Position numbers and translations under genes: made by a program. A stretch of DNA of 64,000 nt from Trichoderma breve (lineage: Eukaryota > Ascomycota > Sordariomycetes > Hypocreales > Hypocreaceae): the NCBI RefSeq assembly GCF_028502605.1, contig NW_026611594.1:699501-763500 (forward strand). The letters run 5' to 3'. Positions 1 through 10,961 of the stretch are shown here, piece by piece. Below the pieces are notes generated by a model, which was not told the DNA's origin, did not search any database, and worked only from the letters and a program-made list of their open reading frames with translations. The stretch's first letter is position 1, and each line of letters starts with the position of its first letter.

Positions 1-587
1 CGTCTTGATTAATGAACCATGAAAAAACTTTGACGCACAAACGAGGCGTTGTCGTTGAAATATGACAAATCGCTACCAGTTCAGGATATTGGAGCAATAC
101 TTAGCTCTTGTCGATTACATATTCTCTTCTTCTAGTCACACCGTCTTGTGCTGAGTGGCGTTTGGTAAGTTCTTGGTAAGGATTACAGATTAAGATGAGT
201 AATTTTGAAGGAAGATCATCCTTATGGAGATGCTGCAAGAAATTCCAGAACAGTCTGTACTTGGTAAATGGGTATCATTTGTGATTATTGATTGTACGTC
301 AAGTTTATGAGTAGTGTATTAACAAAGTTTCCGTGAAGTCTATGGTTACTATGGCTAATTTCTTCGTATTTGTTCAGACTTGGGTAAGGCACTGCTCAGT
401 ATGAGAGCTCTATTACAATTTGTCAAACATTTTGATTATGGTAATTAGTCTATACTATTTGGTCTTTCTCAATCTAGAGTCCCGGATATTTTCTCATATT
501 CTCTAACTTTGCCATGAAATTTAGCCCAATCTCCTGATAATATGCTCCATAGCAGATAAATTGCATTCCCAGAACAAGATGATGTTC
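1..587. other. AT-rich intergenic DNA
   Basis: I see no open frame of note, RNA gene or repeat here. It lies downstream of the 3' end of the MFS transporter gene, which ends at 588 on the minus strand. Confidence 0.6.
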
Positions 588-2364
588 TCAAAGAGCATAA
601 CGGCCCTTCTTTCTGATTTTCTCACCAAACACAAAGAGGATCCAGGGAATGGGAATCAGACCAATGGCGATGAAACCGAGCAGACTAGCCGCCCATTTTG
701 TCGTCAATTTATTGTACACTAGATAACGTAGAGTCAGTATCGTGTCAAGAATGGTAACTTCCCTCTGTATGGTCAACCTACTTTGTATGATAAAGAGCGG
801 AAAGGCAGCAGCAAATACATAGCGTGTAAAGGCATTTGCTGACAGCGCCGAGGCGCCGTATCGTGCACCGTAGCAGTCGATCATATAGGTAATACTAGTG
901 GCCTTGATCATGCACCTTTGTCAGTATATAGCACGTAAACTAGACCATATGAGAGCAACTCACGAATATGCAGAGATTTCCCCAGTTGAAAGGGATCAGA
1001 GCAAGCACCGGACTAATCCAATGGATATCCGAGCGAGCTGTCCAGGCAAACCAGAAAAGGCCAACGGCGACTCCCAAACTTCCCATCATAGCTGGATAAA
1101 GGCGCTGCTCAGGTGGCAGATGGCCCACATCTCCTCTTTCGCGTGCCTCAATGGCCTTCCTCTGATAGATGAAGCGGTCACAAAGAACGTTGGTCATAGT
1201 TGCAATCAGTGTGCCAACACCCAGGGAGATAAAGACGAGCCCATTCTGGTGAGAATTAAAGCCATACGTCTTCTGGAAGACCAAAGGCAGAGATGCAAAG
1301 AACGCGTAGAGCACAGCAAAGTCGAAGCCAATGTACAAGCTCAAGAACAGAACGATGGGCTCGGTAAAGAGAAGATGCATAGGTCTCACCAGCGATTCGG
1401 TCACCCATTTGTGCACCGCGCCCCAGCTCAACGAGGGCATCTTCTTCTTGGAAAGCAGCTTCTCTTTGATCGATTCTTTATTGTCACGCTCGAGGATTTT
1501 CTTTTTGTATGTCTCCTTCATGCCGAGCGCAAAGACGCAGGTCGCGACACCCCAGAAGACGGAGACCCATTCGAGCCAACGCCAGTTGAGTCTTTCCACG
1601 ACAAAACCGCCGATTATTGGAGCTGGTGACAAGTTAATGCTTAGTATTTTTACCATACTTGACACAGCAATGAAGAATAATTTGGGGCATTGACATACCA
1701 ATACAGGGTCCCATAAAGGGGGCCATAACAAAGAGAGCCGTCGCCGGTCCACGACGTGCAGGAGGCCACATATCCGCCATTGTGCCTCCGCCAACGCTCA
1801 ATGCCGGGCTTCCAAAGACGCCGGCGAAGAAGCGGCAAATGACCTCGGCGGCAATGTTCTTTGATGTAGCAGCACCTATGAGAAAGAGGGTGGCAATGGG
1901 CAGCCCCAGGCGGTACACAATCAATCGTCCTGCTGTCTCGCTGAGCGGTGCACCTATCATTGGTCCAAAGGCCAAGCCGAGGCAAAAGAGTGAAATGCCG
2001 AGGAGAGAAACCGTTTCGGATACGTGAAATTGCTGTCCTGTTGCTTTTGCTCCTGGTGCGTAGGCTGAAGACATATACGTGCTGATAGACCGCTAGATTA
2101 GCCACACTCATATTGCAAGTGTAAACGTGCTTTGTTGTCATGATATCTGTCACTGTATACTTACACGGTAAACGCGTAGAGAGAAACACAAACGGTATGG
2201 TATAGTCGCTTTCCATCACTCCAGTTGTATGGATTGCGAGGGTCGTCTTCCCAATCCAATTCATGGCTACTTCCAGGTGCGCTTTCTGGGTCACTAGTCG
2301 GAGACGAGTCCTCTTCTTTGTCGGTAGGCAGTTCATTCTCCATTCTGTCTTCTATGGCGTCCAT
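588..2364 (-). CDS. MFS transporter, DHA1 (drug/polyamine:H+ antiporter) type
   Basis: Predicted proton-coupled exporter of the plasma membrane, about 497 residues. Five exons restore one frame: 2364-2165, 2081-1699, 1622-964, 902-782 and 718-588. The four introns are 61-83 bp with GT-AG ends. Residues 1-60 are a charged cytoplasmic tail ending in the NPYNWSDGKR segment typical of fungal DHA1 proteins. Then come hydrophobic segments, the PLSETAGRLIVYR loop in the motif A position, and GPCIAPIIGGF, which forms only after splicing at 1698/1623. The C-terminal IPIPWILFVFGEKIRKK ending is also characteristic. Total length matches the usual 480-550 residues. Substrate cannot be told from sequence; Tpo-like polyamine export or multidrug efflux are the common roles. 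The exon joins rest on frame continuity and family match. Confidence 0.88.
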
Positions 2365-3862
2365 CTTGACTTATGACTAAAAAGACGCCTTGTCCTTCAA
2401 ATCAATCGCCAAATTCGCCGCGTTAGATTGCCAAGACAGTAAGGCTATATATCTGCACTTGAGAAAAGGAGCAAGAACGAGGGCACAGATGGGGACCCCA
2501 AGTTTGTCCATCTACATTAGTAAGGCGAGATCGCGTCGCCTCCACTCTGGGATAAATGTGCCGAACCGCGGCATCTCCCGTACACTCATTGGGGAATGGA
2601 TTATCCTTGGGAGGGGGTCACACTACTCGTATTCCCAGCTTTATTCCCCAAGACAACCGTGAAGGTTTCGGTTACGGTGACAAATCATTTCCCAGTCCGG
2701 CTACACTGACTCAAAGTGCGGAGTAAGGGATGTTTAGTCTTGTGTTGTTTGCCGTTCTCAAGATGCGTCTTTGGGCTTGTAATAACACTTCAAAAGAGTT
2801 GAGCAGCAGAATGATGATAGTATATCCATTCAGGCTCATAATGACATATATACATCCTACATTTACTCACAAATGGGCTCTTATTACTTGTTAAACAAAC
2901 GATGTACAGGAAAAGGTCCATCGTCCGCTATTAGTAAACCGGAGAGTTTTGATGAATCCTAATCCCCGATTGCCTCTTCTGGCTAGACTATGAATTTTCA
3001 ATTGGTAATCAGCTTCCGAATTCGGCGGCTGAGGTGAGCAAAGGGATAAAACCCGAACTTCTATAAATTCCCGACCATCCCATCCGTCGGACCAATGGCG
3101 CCTGGCTGACCTTTTTCTTGGTCAGACGCACGACTCACGTAGTTTTGACGAACCATTTGCAGTTTGCGGCTTAGGGCAGAAGATGCTTCTCCAGAGAAGA
3201 GCAATTCGTCTCTGCAAGGGGGTTTGCTAGAGCGGATGACGTTGGCAATGGCCAGATACTATATAGAGAGCTTGGCCTTGCGCGCGGCTCGTATGTAATA
3301 CAAACACTAGACGAGCAAAAAGGAGTCCAACAGACTGAACAGGGTTCGGTGATCGCAAATCAATCTGCCTGACGCGAAATCCCGAGGACAAATCATTCAT
3401 CCCACTTGGACCAGATTCCGTTGCTGGGGACAGAAACTAGCACCGATTCGTACATACATGGAATCACGGGCTTACTAGCTGCAACTATTCGGAATCTTTG
3501 ACCCAGCTGGGCAAGGCGATCCACTGGCGATCTGCGAAATACTTAAGGCACGGAGCCCAACTCTTTGCGCTGAATCCAGCCGTTTTCGCATATTACTTAT
3601 CACGATTATTATTCTATTAGCCGTCACGTGATCGGAGAATCCGGCCATTTGGATCTTATTAATAATCTCCGTTTGCCATGGTCGCGTGGTAGCACAACAA
3701 TATAATTCCTCTCACCCCTGGAATATCGCGACTCGGAGCTTCGCGCAAACACTCCTCCGATTGTAGAAGGTCTAACGCCTCATAAAGATCTGCACAAGCT
3801 ATCGTGCGTAGCCTCAATCTGCCGAGAGCTCCTCGTATAAGGCTTCCAGCCCCCAGCCAATC
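2365..3862. other. Shared divergent upstream region
   Basis: This 1.5 kb separates the starts of the MFS gene (minus) and the PHD-finger gene (plus), so it should hold both promoters. I see no convincing coding frame. A palindromic E-box-like TCACGTGA sits at 3624-3631. Confidence 0.5.
3624..3631. promoter_or_regulatory. TCACGTGA palindrome (bHLH-type site)
   Basis: Perfect 8-bp palindrome containing CACGTG, about 230 bp upstream of the PHD-finger gene start. CACGTG is the core bound by bHLH factors such as Cbf1 and Pho4 in yeasts. Use here is inferred from position only. Confidence 0.3.
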
Positions 3863-5056
3863 ATGTCAGAAACACCACCAAGAGGGAAGAGGCGGCGGAC
3901 TGAAGAGTCGGATACCGAGGCTAGCGGCTCAGTGATTGAGGTTGGCAAGTCAATCATTGCAAAGCCGCAGCCCGTAAGTGAGGATACGAATGGGAGGCCC
4001 GAGCCAATGACTGACGCAGGTGAGTCCGGCACTGTATGAACTCGGTATGAGATGATTCTGACGAGGCTTCGTTTGTATAGAAAAGAGATATCGAGCTTGG
4101 CGCAGTGAGTTTTGCCCAGTCTCGTTGCTTTGACACTTGCTTTAGACTAACCAGGAGATGCAGAAAATGGCTCTCCTCACGATGCCTTCTGTTTCGTCTG
4201 CAAGCGGGAGATGGACCTACTAGACTGTTACACATGCCGAAGATCCTACCACCAGAATTGTCTAGATACACCTGTCGATAAGCTCACCCACAGTGACAAC
4301 TTCTTCTGTCGAGTCTGTGTCAATCGCCAATGGCACGAGCATCTGCCTCCGCCGAGCCCGCCGCCATCTCCACCGCTTGAGAGACAGAGGGTGGCCCTGC
4401 CCAGTCACAGACCGAGCACGCAGCCCAGCGTTGAAGTACATGCGCCTTCGACTTCGGCTTCGACTTCACCAGCTCCTTCAGCAACAGCCCAGAATGCCCA
4501 GGCTTCAGGCCCGACGTCCTTCACCTGGCTATCGCAGAACCAGTTTACGACTCCTCTAACGCGCTCCAGCGCGATTCAAAGTCCTCGAACCCCAACACCT
4601 CTCTCGGGTGTCATTAATCTCAACGGCCCTGGTCGGGGGATCGTGGCTGGTCCGCGCGGTCCCCGTTCACGCTTTTCTACCCTGTCGGCTGAAGTGGATG
4701 ATGCCGTATCATTAATCCTCAGAGAGCTGGAATACCTAGGAGACGCCAGGCAGAAAATCACGCAGCTGGAGGATGTTATTGTGAGGCTACAGCAGGATGT
4801 CCGGATCAACGAGAATGCGCTCATTCTGGCGCAGCGCAACGCCGCTTCGTCAAACCAGCGCAATTCAGAAAGCCTCCGTGTGGAAAACGAACGGCTAAAG
4901 AAGGAAATGGACGACATGAACCGATCACTAGCAGATGAGAAATCACGGTCACAGTACTACAAGGCTGATGCGGACCACTGGAGAGCGCAGGCACAGAGCC
5001 GGCAGGGAGAATTGGAAGAGCTTAGGGGGAAGCTGAAGAATTTGCTTGGCGGGTGA
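3863..5056 (+). CDS. PHD-finger protein with C-terminal coiled coil
   Basis: Probable nuclear chromatin-reader-like protein. The start is the ATG at 3863, opening with a basic RGKRRR stretch that could be a nuclear signal. Exon 1 ends at 4019 and the main exon is 4155-5056. A Cys4-His-Cys3 PHD pattern follows the splice: CFVC, CYTC, a histidine and cysteine in YHQNC, then CRVC. After it comes a Pro/Ser/Thr-rich linker, and the last 110 or so residues are a charged heptad-like coiled coil (ITQLEDVIVRLQQDV onward). I do not recognise a named orthologue. The intron may instead be two introns around a 24-nt exon at 4081-4104, which also keeps the frame. Partner proteins and histone mark specificity are unknown. 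Confidence 0.78.
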
Positions 5057-5990
5057 TTACGAGAGAATGGTACGACTAGTTTGTTAATGTATTGTATGTA
5101 CGGAGTATAAGCCGGAGTACGTGGATCAGGGATACCAGTTTGGATTACATGTTGCTCTGTATTTTGGATTTGTTGCTATTTCGCTGCTTATTTCATCAAC
5201 CTGCAGTTGGCATGGGTTAGGCCTGTGTATTGAAATCATCTTACATCTTCCCAATACTGAATGGTGGAGACATGTAATATAAGCATAAGTACGGCGTCCT
5301 CGTAAGCAACATGCCTGGGCTAGATTTCCATGCGGTTCATATCTCCCCGACATTGCGGGGTAATATACAAATTAAAATCTCCTCACACAAAGAGATGAGA
5401 AATCCCATGGCTGACCTTGCTTGAACAGACAGAGTTAGGCGTGTGCTAGTGCATGTAGTCGGTGACAGTTGAGTCTGTTTCTGTGAACGGTGTTTGTCTT
5501 ATTTGTCTGCATAGCGCCGTTCCTGGTCCGAATGTAGACATTGAACTCGCTTAGACACGCCAATTGAGATGACATCCGATTCTTTTGTTGGTCTCGGCCC
5601 GCAAGCTTCCGCCAAGTATTGGGGGCTAGAGGCATTCGTGTTGTTTGTCATTTCATTCGTAAGACTCTAAATTTGGCAACTGACAAACCGTTGGCTTCAT
5701 TTGATCGGATATCGCTTGCGAACTCCGTCGTCCACGGTCAATCGCGCTAGTCAGGGTTTGCATATTACTTCTAGATACGGCGAGTAGAGAGAGATTCATG
5801 CAATTGATATATATCGATGGATGTTCTGTTCGTCTTGTCCCGCTATGGCTTGACTGGTGTAAAGCTTCAAGGGTTCAACCAGCAATGTTCTAGATGGATT
5901 ATATATAAAGTAAGGAACGCACACAAGTTCGTCTATAAAAAGCAACGCAAAATTCATCTTGGCCTCTTTCGGCCTTTAGCAAAAACCCCA
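5057..5990. other. Convergent 3' intergenic region
   Basis: Lies between the 3' ends of the PHD-finger gene (plus) and the DUF829 gene (minus). Only short open frames occur, none with family features. It presumably holds both 3' UTRs and polyadenylation signals. Confidence 0.5.
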
Positions 5991-6893
5991 TTACGCCTCA
6001 TCAGAAGGCTCGCTCGTCGCTCTGTTCCACGACGTTCCGATAGCTCCCCAGTACTCTTCATTAAACATTTGCATGTGGCGCACATGGCCACTTCCCTTGA
6101 ACATGTGATTATCAGACTTGTATCCCCTTTTCCGTGCCTGTGCAATGTGTTCTTCAATGTCCTGATACGGGATGATATCATCATCTTCGCTGTAAATATA
6201 CAAATGTCGCGTATCCTTGGTCTCGTAGTATGGGTTAATCACCGCCTTGACACTGAATGCTGGCGCGGGCTCCTTGCCAATGACCCATTCGATGAAGCGG
6301 TTTCCGCAGAGGAATCCAGCCCAAAGCGTTTGTGTGACGGCAAATGGCCAGGGGAACCAGTTTGCAGTGCCCAGGGCCATGGCGCGCGACCAGCGGCCCA
6401 AGTTCTCGCGAGTCATGATGACGCTTCCGGGCGTAGAATCGAGAACCAGCAAGTGATGCGGCATCGGCTTGTCGTGGACAAGACGGTAGGCATTCAACGT
6501 CGCCGCGTAGTTGATACCTCCAGTGTTGGACATGATATGAGCCAGCACACGGTCCTCGACTTTTTGAGAGTCTTTATCATCTTCCGATTCCTTCGGGAAG
6601 ATGGCGTCGATGACGGGTCTCATGGATAGCGTGCGCTGGTCGAGGTTTGACCACATGGCCTTTGAGATGGGGGCCAGCACGACGATCTGCGTTGAGCAGG
6701 GGAAGAGATTCCGGTATCCGTCTGCATACTTGACCAAGTTCTTTGGCTGTCCATCGCCCCATGAGTAGATGAGGACGGCCCGGGGATCGGTTGGGCGCTT
6801 CACAGCCTCATTTTGTTCGTCGGGGTGGCGGATGTAGACCTGCTCAGACAAGGCGCTGAAGCCCGGGAAAAAGTCTTTCTTTTCCTCAATCAT
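5991..6893 (-). CDS. DUF829 / TMEM53 / PaxU-like alpha/beta-hydrolase
   Basis: Single-exon gene of 300 residues. The frame is open upstream to 7049, but I chose the ATG at 6893 because the sequence before it has no family character. The protein reads as a DUF829 member: a strand with LIYSWGDGQPKNLVKYADGY, then QIVVLAP, then a serine in the nucleophile region (HIMSNTGG), an acidic site in YSEDDDIIP and a late histidine in GSGHVRHM. These fit a Ser-Asp-His triad of the alpha/beta-hydrolase fold. Fungal members are often labelled indole-diterpene biosynthesis protein PaxU, after the paxilline cluster, but the role of the family is unclear and no diterpene genes are seen nearby. Substrate unknown. 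Confidence 0.8.
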   Translation of the reverse strand: MIEEKKDFFPGFSALSEQVYIRHPDEQNEAVKRPTDPRAVLIYSWGDGQPKNLVKYADGYRNLFPCSTQIVVLAPISKAMWSNLDQRTLSMRPVIDAIFPKESEDDKDSQKVEDRVLAHIMSNTGGINYAATLNAYRLVHDKPMPHHLLVLDSTPGSVIMTRENLGRWSRAMALGTANWFPWPFAVTQTLWAGFLCGNRFIEWVIGKEPAPAFSVKAVINPYYETKDTRHLYIYSEDDDIIPYQDIEEHIAQARKRGYKSDNHMFKGSGHVRHMQMFNEEYWGAIGTSWNRATSEPSDEA

Positions 6894-8078
6894 TGTTGAT
6901 GGGTACCGCTCTCGCGCGCAAATGACACTGTGTGACAATGACAGCAAGTACTGGTGGAAGAGGTTGAATCTTCTAGTCGCTGGCCTGCACCCGAACTGCG
7001 TATTCACCGGTCGTCTCGGCCTTGATAAAGATTGTCGAAAAAGATACAAGTCAGTGTTTATCTGGCTTTGTTGGGATGCAGGCCTTGTTGTTGGGCATAG
7101 TTTTGACCCGCCCCGTCGGCGAAATGAACATATTTGTTAATCCTTCTCCGTGCCTCGGTTCAGTGGCGATACAGTGAGAGTTGGGAAACTAGAGAGTATT
7201 TGCGACCAGTTGCTTGTCGATGAAGCAGAGACAGACACCAGAAGAAACGGACGAAGAAGATGAAAGCTACCCCTAAAAAATACACGCCAAACCAATGGCA
7301 TTCACCTACTACCCTTCAATGCAACAGTTGGCGGTTAGACCTTGAACAAAAGACCCCAGATCGATCTGAATTGATCGCTTTCACATGCTTTGACAGCTGA
7401 TGGATTGGCCCACTTGCAAAGGATCCACTAAGCGACAGGGCCTTAATTTAGTTCTACGAAGGGTCCGTCAATGATGAGAAATGGAGGTGCCAGTTGGGTA
7501 TTAGTGCTGGGAATAATGAGAAAATGCAGTGACATATCATGAATTATATGCATTTCATGCCTTGATCTGGAAATTGGTGGATCCCTGTCTTGGCCTGAAC
7601 TACCGAAATGTGAAGGCCCAACCGTTGTGAGGTTTCATTCAAGCTTACAGAGGATGAGGCCTGCTTACTCTGGATTTCATAGCCCATCCTTCGGGTTGAA
7701 TTATCAGTAAGCAGGAAGCCTACAGATATATTAGTTCCAAGAGCCGTTATCTTCTCAACCTCCACTATAGTTTACCTCAATATCAACCCATAGAGCAAGC
7801 AATTGAAAAGTAATCATGCTTAGTCAGGCATCCTGTAAGACAATATTTGTCAGGATGAATTGCCTCATTGGTTAAGAGAATGGAGAGAATACGTCCTTTA
7901 AGACCTAAAATTAAACAAGAACTCTAGAGCCTAAAAAGTTTATTTCTCGTTTCAAGTCTCGTTATAGTGGAAGATGCTGTTATAGCCATAGTTTACTCTT
8001 TCATTACCATACAGGGCTAATGGTAGCCATCAAAAGCGGCATTCATTCCAGAATGTCTCTCATCTAGCAATCCCTCTT
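6894..8078. other. Intergenic, nothing recognised
   Basis: Contains the upstream region of the DUF829 gene and the downstream region of the tautomerase gene. A 73-residue minus-strand frame near 7544-7765 has no recognisable domain and is treated as chance. Confidence 0.45.
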
Positions 8079-8631
8079 TTACTTCTGAAACTCAGGCCTG
8101 ACCTTGATCTCTTCAACAACCTGTGCCGCATCAGGATCGCCCTGTGCCGCCAAACGCTGCAACTCCTCCGTGTTATCCTTCACCCACTGCTCAAAGCCAC
8201 CAGGCTACACGATGTCAGTAATCATAGTCGCTATTTTCGCATTTCAAGCTTACCAGAGGGAGATGGAACCCCGATTCCTTTGCAACATCTAATTCTCTCT
8301 TGATGAAAATTCCTCTGAGTTGCGTCGCAATAGAGTCTTTGCCGACGGCCTCATTCCAGAAGCCCTCTAGCTTGTCGGCCATGCCTTCCAGCTGCTCTTG
8401 GGTACGGCCACCACCACTGCGGAGACTGACAAAGAGGCGGTTGATTTGTCTCTGTTCGCCGCCAACGTAGGTATCTGCCAAGAGGCCTTGGGTCACGTCC
8501 ATAAAACGGACATTGACAATGAACCGCGGTGATCTAAACGTGGTTGCGTGCCAGTCTGTGATCTTTTTGACCAAAGCCAGCTTCTGGGTTTGGGTGAGCT
8601 TAATAGCAAGTTCAAAATGGTACATAGGCAT
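8079..8631 (-). CDS. Tautomerase-superfamily protein (oxalocrotonate tautomerase-like)
   Basis: A 167-residue protein from two exons, 8631-8254 and 8204-8079, with a 49-bp intron. I chose the ATG at 8631 because it gives Met-Pro-Met-Tyr: after Met removal Pro becomes the N-terminal catalytic base of this superfamily. The body (ELAIKLTQTQKLALVKKI, RFIVNVRFMDV) fits the fungal putative oxalocrotonate tautomerase family, whose relatives include cis-3-chloroacrylic acid dehalogenase. The small second exon supplies a C-terminal PGGFEQWVKDN helix and ends at VRPEFQK. Likely a cytosolic promiscuous tautomerase or hydratase. The true substrate is not known. An upstream in-frame ATG at 8673 exists but would bury the catalytic proline. 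Confidence 0.82.
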
Positions 8632-9673
8632 GTTGAAGGTGTTGAAGATTTGTTGATAGTAAAAAGGATGCAATTCTTGAGAAGATGGCGGGGTTGATGT
8701 TCAGTAATGGCTAATTGCGTATGCTTGTGGTGACTGTATGTACAATACATAGTTCCGCTCTTACTACTCATATACCTCTCAAGTCCATCGATGATACCGA
8801 CATCGGCTTTCCTACTTGCATTCCTCCGTTCATCCATTTGGAATCAGCTTCGCGATAGTTATTGAGCCCCCACCTAAGGGATTGGTCATCATCCCGAAGG
8901 AGAATAGATCAATGCAGATGCAGACAGGATCAATAATTCTTTGCGGATATTGTCGGGTTAGAGAGAAACAGGGGCTAGTTGGTAGTAACATTGGAGACTA
9001 GAATAGTTGAAGGGCGTGATGATTTGGAATTGATGACTCATTGACTTTACCTAACCATTCTAACCTACCCGGGAAGTTGGAGGAGAATCAAGAAGGCAGC
9101 CTTCAAAAGCCACAATCATGCACTACAATAGTGTCGGCGTTCCTCCTTGTTTCTTTTGAAAGGAAACGGTAGTTTCGATCTTCTTATTTCTCTTTTCTTA
9201 CTCTCATACTCCCAGACTTTACAATTCGTAGCAGCCGAATTGTCTTGTAAACAGCCATATCTACTAGCATGATTTGGACAGCAATTGCAGCTGGACAATA
9301 GTGTTCGCAACATAGTCGCGAGGATCACTCTTAAATATGGAAACATTCCTCCCCCAGCAATAGCATTATTCATCACGCTATATCAATTTATGGCTATTCA
9401 CTCCGTCCCAATGCTTTATAATTGATATCAGTTAAGGGGTGGAGAACACATCAGGCATCGCTGCTTCGGCATTTACTCCATACACGCGAGACATGTAGAT
9501 GACATAATTTGAGTCTCTCAGCGTACCTATCTAGGTAGTTGTATGAGAAGCTGTCTAGTATCATTCGTACGCCCGGCTGGCATTCGTGGCGCCCGGTTGC
9601 GCAGTAATGCGGAATCTCCATGGAGGGAATCGGACTTGATAACGTTATAGCGGGCGGATCGGAGGCTTTCTAC

Positions 9674-9739
9674 AACACCGCAAAACACCGTAACACCGTA
9701 ACACCGTAATGGCACTAACACCGCAACACCGCAACACCG
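9674..9739. repeat. AACACCG short tandem array, 8-bp period
   Basis: Seven copies of AACACCG start at 9674, 9684, 9692, 9700, 9717, 9725 and 9733, so most lie exactly 8 bp apart with T or C as the eighth base. It is about 330 bp upstream of the isochorismatase-like gene. Confidence 0.85.
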
Positions 9740-9951
9740 ACAAATTTGGTCGTCATAGTGGCGCCTACTCTGCAGCATCTGACATATTACGATGACAAAG
9801 CCTTGAGTCAGGAGTAGAATACCACCCTCGGTTACCCAGTTGCAAAGCTCATAGTTGGATTATCCAAACTATCAGTTTCAGGAAAAAGATTCCGTCCAAC
9901 TATACTGCAGTTCTATTAAGAAAGGTTAATTTTAGCCTCGAAGCTCATTTG

Positions 9952-9958
9952 TATATAA
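9952..9958 (+). promoter_or_regulatory. TATA box of isochorismatase-like gene
   Basis: TATATAA lies 103 bp before the ATG at 10061 and is followed by a CA-rich leader, a usual fungal core-promoter arrangement. Confidence 0.5.
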
Positions 9959-10060
9959 CCTCAGCTAGAGTTCCGTCATGTTTTGCAATTCCATCTCATA
10001 CAATTTTATCTCATCATCAATTCAATACAATCTTCAATCGCATCAATTACAATTGCCAAA

Positions 10061-10864
10061 ATGCAGGAGAAAACAGCAGTTCTACTCATTGACCCTCTCA
10101 ATGATTTTCTGCATCCTGAAGGAAAGCTCTTCCCTGCTCTCAAGGAGAGCATCGATGCCACCGGCACAGTAGACAACCTCCAGAAGTTCGTCAAAGTTGC
10201 CCGGAGCAAGGAAATTCCCATCTTGTACTGCCAGCACAAGCTATATGAAGAAGGCCAATTCGAACACTGGAATCACATGTCCAAGAGTCATTACTCTATC
10301 CAGCAATCGAAGGCTTTTGAAGCAGGAAGCTTCGGAGCAGAGATCCACAAGGGACTTGAGCCGGATCGAAGCAATGGTGATGCAATTGTGTCACGTCACT
10401 GGAACAGCAGGTAAGTTACCTCTTACGATCATATCTTTAACGGTGCTGATTCAGTATGACTAATAATGCGTTGTAGCTCTTTTGCTAATACCGATCTTGA
10501 CTATCACCTTCGTCAGCGAGATATCACGCACGTTGTCTGCGCTGGAATGGTCGCCAACACCTGTCTGGAAGCCACGGCCCGTTGGGCTGTCGAAATGTAA
10601 GCATGAATAACTTTCTGTGTGCGTAAAATCTACTAACGAATGCGCCAATTCAGGGGATATCATGTCACAATTATGTACGTATACTCGTAGCTTCCGGGAA
10701 CCCAAGGTATTATTGAGTACGCTAACTCTTTTAATAGAAGCGATGCAACTGCCGGGTTTTCCACCCAGTTGAAAGATGCCGCCGTAAACATCATCTGGCC
10801 TACTATTGTGGACGAGGTGCTGAGCTTGGATGCGTGGTCTGAGAAGCTGAACAAGACAGCCTAA
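10061..10864 (+). CDS. Isochorismatase-like cysteine hydrolase
   Basis: Four exons (10061-10410, 10477-10596, 10654-10674, 10738-10864) encode 205 residues. The third exon is only 21 nt, but it is needed to join the VEM and GYHVTI parts in frame. The protein has the family plan: Asp11 in LLIDPLNDF, the SSSFANTDLDYHL segment, nucleophile Cys146 in VANTCLEATARW, and a SDATAGF strand near the end. Members hydrolyse isochorismate, nicotinamide, N-carbamoyl compounds or similar small amides; this one cannot be assigned. Residue 112, where many members have the catalytic lysine, reads Arg (SRHW). It ends 97 bp before the convergent PLP-enzyme gene. A TATA box lies at 9952. The length is normal for the family. 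Confidence 0.9.
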
Positions 10865-10961
10865 AAGCAGATGCTAAACTGCCAAGCATGCTCAATGACT
10901 CAGTGAATGAGTAAAGATCAGATTTCAGATTTCAATAAGAAGTTAGATACAATGAAATTCT

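Larger units (their letters stand above)
8632..10060. other. Intergenic with short repeat array and a TATA box
   Basis: Divergent upstream region of the tautomerase (minus) and isochorismatase-like (plus) genes. Mostly AT-rich with no credible coding frame. It carries the AACACCG array at 9674-9739 and a TATA element at 9952-9958. Confidence 0.5.

Noticed and set aside
1650..2336. 228-codon minus frame over the MFS gene
   Set aside because: Different frame from the transporter exons, which show clear MFS motifs.
9674..9739. CRISPR-like repeat array
   Set aside because: Repeats are 7 bp with 1-bp spacers in a eukaryotic genome; simple tandem sequence.
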